Shown here piece after piece: positions 62,270 to 64,000 of a stretch of 64,000 nucleotides of DNA. The DNA is from Terriglobia bacterium. Its GTDB lineage: Bacteria > Acidobacteriota > Terriglobia > Terriglobales > Acidobacteriaceae. Where the stretch lies: positions 62,001 through 126,000 of the forward strand of contig JAIQFH010000007.1 of NCBI GenBank assembly GCA_020073385.1. Direction: 5' to 3'. The notes under the pieces were generated by a model. That model was not told where the DNA came from and made no database searches. It saw nothing but the letters and a program-made list of their open reading frames with translations. Positions within the stretch are counted from its first letter, which is position 1. Each line of letters begins with the position of its first letter. The position numbers were made by a program, and so were the translations under genes.

Positions 62270-63958
62270 CTACCTCTGCAGCAAGTCCACCGGCGCCGTC
62301 ACGTCGTGCACGCGGAAATACTTCGCGAGCGCGGGATACTTTCTCGCTACCGCCTCGTACATCGCGTAAGCAACGTTGCGATAGGAAATGTGCCCGGCTG
62401 GAGTCGTGCGCAGCTCAGAAATATAGACCGCCTCAGCGAAGTCCATCTTGAATAGCGCTCTCTTTTTGAACGCCAGCGGGATCGCGTATTGCGAATTTTC
62501 TTCGGCCTCGGAGTTCTTGCCAGCACCTAGAGCAGCCAGAGTCTGGACAGCCGTTTGCACGCGGCGCATCGCCGCATCGAAGCGTCCGCGGACGCCGGCA
62601 TCTTCCATGTCGAGCAGCATTTCGTAGCCGTGCGCGGTGGTAAAGGACTGCATGACTTGAATGCAGCGGCGGTGGCGGTGCATGTCGCGGAATCCGCCGG
62701 TATCCATGAGAATGTCGAAGCGGAACTGCTGGCCGGCCCGGAACCCGCGCAACATTTCGTCGTGCTTGCCGCGATGGCGCAGGCCGAGGTCGATGATCTC
62801 GCGGCGGCGGCGCTCGCCCGCCACCTGCACGGCCTGGCGAATCTGGCGGTAGGAATGATGGCAGTGCTCGTAAAGCAGAGTCGTTGCGATCTCGACTTCT
62901 AGCGGCTCGTCGTCGAGCAGATCGACGATGGCTTTCGACGGAGCCAGCGGCTCCTCGGCCATCAACTCGCGGGCGGCCTGACGCAGTTCCTTCCGCGTCT
63001 CCATCTCGTACGGATTCGGGTCTGCATACTTCACCAGCGTTGGCGCAACGCGGACTTCGTGCAACAACTCCTGCTCGGCCCGCGCGCCTAATTCCGGATT
63101 CACGGCGCGAATCTCCTCGACCAACGTCCGCAAGGAATCCGAATTCACGTTGTAAGCGGCGCCTGTCGCTGCCTTCTTCAGGGATTCGCCGAGCCCGCGC
63201 ACCTCTTTGTGGGTGTGCGACAACAAATGAGCCACTTGATTCTCAAGCGTGCGCGCATTCACAATCTCGCCCAGCGAAGTGTTGGTCGCGAGCGGCAGCA
63301 GGTAGCGCGTGATGTCGAATGCCCGGGCCTTGAGCGTGCGCTCGTAGGCGTCCTGCTTCATGTCGCCGGGTTTCGGCGTGATGCTGATCAGGTAATCGGT
63401 CATGTACGCCGAGAGCGCGTCGTACTCGGCGAACAGAAAGTCGACAGTGTCGCGGTAGAGCTTGCGGGCTTCGTCGTCGCCAAAGTCGGGCGTGTAGTAT
63501 CCGCTCTTGCGGAAGTCCTGATAGCGCGTGGAGCGCTCCTGGCCGTCCCAGCGCTGCTCATCCGCGACTTCGATGGCGGCGAGAATCGACAGGCGCTCGA
63601 TGGCCAGCGCGATGTGCGCCAGGTCGGCGATCGAGCGGTGGCCGTACTGGAAATAGAACGTGTTGAGGAACTTTTCCGCCTTCTGCGTGCTGATCTCGCG
63701 CAGCGATTCCTTCATCGAGAGCGCCGAGCGCGAATACTTCGCCATAGCGTAGGCCTGGATTTCCGGCTCAACTCCGAAAACGGCAAACACTTCCGTCGAA
63801 GGCTCCGGCGACGCGGCGCTCCCGGGTTGAGCCTCAGGCTTCAGCGCGGGCACGGGCGACGTGCGATGCGTCGATCGGTGGCCGCCAGCCGGGGACTCGG
63901 TGGACTTCTTGTCGGAAGGATCGGGCATGGTGATGACGTTGGTTGCAGGTTGGGACAT
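62270..63958 (-). CDS. thyX: Double-domain ThyX-like flavin-dependent thymidylate synthase
   Basis: ThyX makes dTMP from dUMP using FAD and methylene-THF. The 562 residues carry two ThyX-like halves. The first has ALSMKESLREIS, FQYGHRSIAD, RWDGQERSTRYQDF (signature with S-x-R-Y) and RAFDITRYLLPLATNTSLGE. The second has HCHHSYRQ, DMHRHRRCIQ (the RHR part) and AIPLAFKKRALFKM. Ordinary ThyX is about 230 residues per chain. Residues 1-55 are a Pro/Ser-rich extension; the start may be nearer residue 55. The gene is the last leftward one before the window end. Confidence 0.88.
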   Translation of the reverse strand: MSQPATNVITMPDPSDKKSTESPAGGHRSTHRTSPVPALKPEAQPGSAASPEPSTEVFAVFGVEPEIQAYAMAKYSRSALSMKESLREISTQKAEKFLNTFYFQYGHRSIADLAHIALAIERLSILAAIEVADEQRWDGQERSTRYQDFRKSGYYTPDFGDDEARKLYRDTVDFLFAEYDALSAYMTDYLISITPKPGDMKQDAYERTLKARAFDITRYLLPLATNTSLGEIVNARTLENQVAHLLSHTHKEVRGLGESLKKAATGAAYNVNSDSLRTLVEEIRAVNPELGARAEQELLHEVRVAPTLVKYADPNPYEMETRKELRQAARELMAEEPLAPSKAIVDLLDDEPLEVEIATTLLYEHCHHSYRQIRQAVQVAGERRRREIIDLGLRHRGKHDEMLRGFRAGQQFRFDILMDTGGFRDMHRHRRCIQVMQSFTTAHGYEMLLDMEDAGVRGRFDAAMRRVQTAVQTLAALGAGKNSEAEENSQYAIPLAFKKRALFKMDFAEAVYISELRTTPAGHISYRNVAYAMYEAVARKYPALAKYFRVHDVTAPVDLLQR

Positions 63959-64000
63959 GGGAGTGCTGGAATGTTACGCGCCGTGCTTGTGGATTAGCAA

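Overview
The window looks like chromosomal DNA of an Acidobacteriota bacterium (Koribacter/Terriglobia-like). This is inferred from high GC, a remnant of the duplicated orphan permease type common in that phylum, large secreted proteins with a shared membrane/CGG tail, and many short dispersed hairpin repeats. A Gram-negative envelope is indicated by kdsB (CMP-KDO synthesis). Nearly all genes are ordinary chromosomal genes; the only clear mobile gene element is one IS630-type insertion sequence. No CRISPR array, prophage or rRNA was seen.

Layout. 1-9.7 kb: 3' part of mnmG, a secreted TPR protein, a coupled thioredoxin-like/copper monooxygenase-cytochrome c-TPR pair, ruvA, mnmE, a beta-carbonic anhydrase, a TlpA-like thioredoxin and a methyltransferase. 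9.7-25 kb: a cold-shock gene with terminator, a permease remnant, a frameshifted subtilase, a GH37 trehalase, a sortilin-type beta-propeller protein, a lectin-like protein, an acyl-AMP ligase/carrier/acyltransferase fusion and an NmrA-like reductase. 25-40 kb: CPBP protease, xseA, selB, purL, purF, then a leftward group yqhQ-like/prfA/DinB/prmC, and an ATP-dependent DNA ligase. 40-50 kb: a cation efflux protein, a single protein carrying HD-GYP, GAF, GGDEF and PilZ domains, a MurU-like nucleotidyltransferase coupled to an AmgK-like kinase fused to a RapZ C-terminal domain, and a giant NHL/Ig protein. 50-64 kb: IS630 element, tRNA-Met, VOC protein, kdsB, a Ste24 protease coupled to a subclass B3 metallo-beta-lactamase, a leftward GDP-mannose set (manA, manC, phosphohexomutase), an aminotransferase coupled to coaD, recA, and a double-domain ThyX.

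The most unusual feature is a set of short palindromic repeat families that occur between genes and also, in frame, inside conserved housekeeping genes. I find intragenic copies in mnmG, mnmE (two), purL (two), prmC, the yqhQ-like gene and the DNA ligase gene. For the best-defined family (A), the two sense insertions share one reading frame and the two antisense insertions share another, so the same peptide patterns recur in unrelated proteins. This resembles the Rickettsia palindromic elements, but I know of no description of it in this phylum.

Functional links: MnmE and MnmG act together on wobble-uridine modification; PrmC methylates the release factor encoded by nearby prfA; PurL and PurF are both early purine enzymes; ManA, ManC and the mutase make GDP-mannose; the MurU-like and AmgK-like pair suggests amino-sugar or MurNAc recycling.
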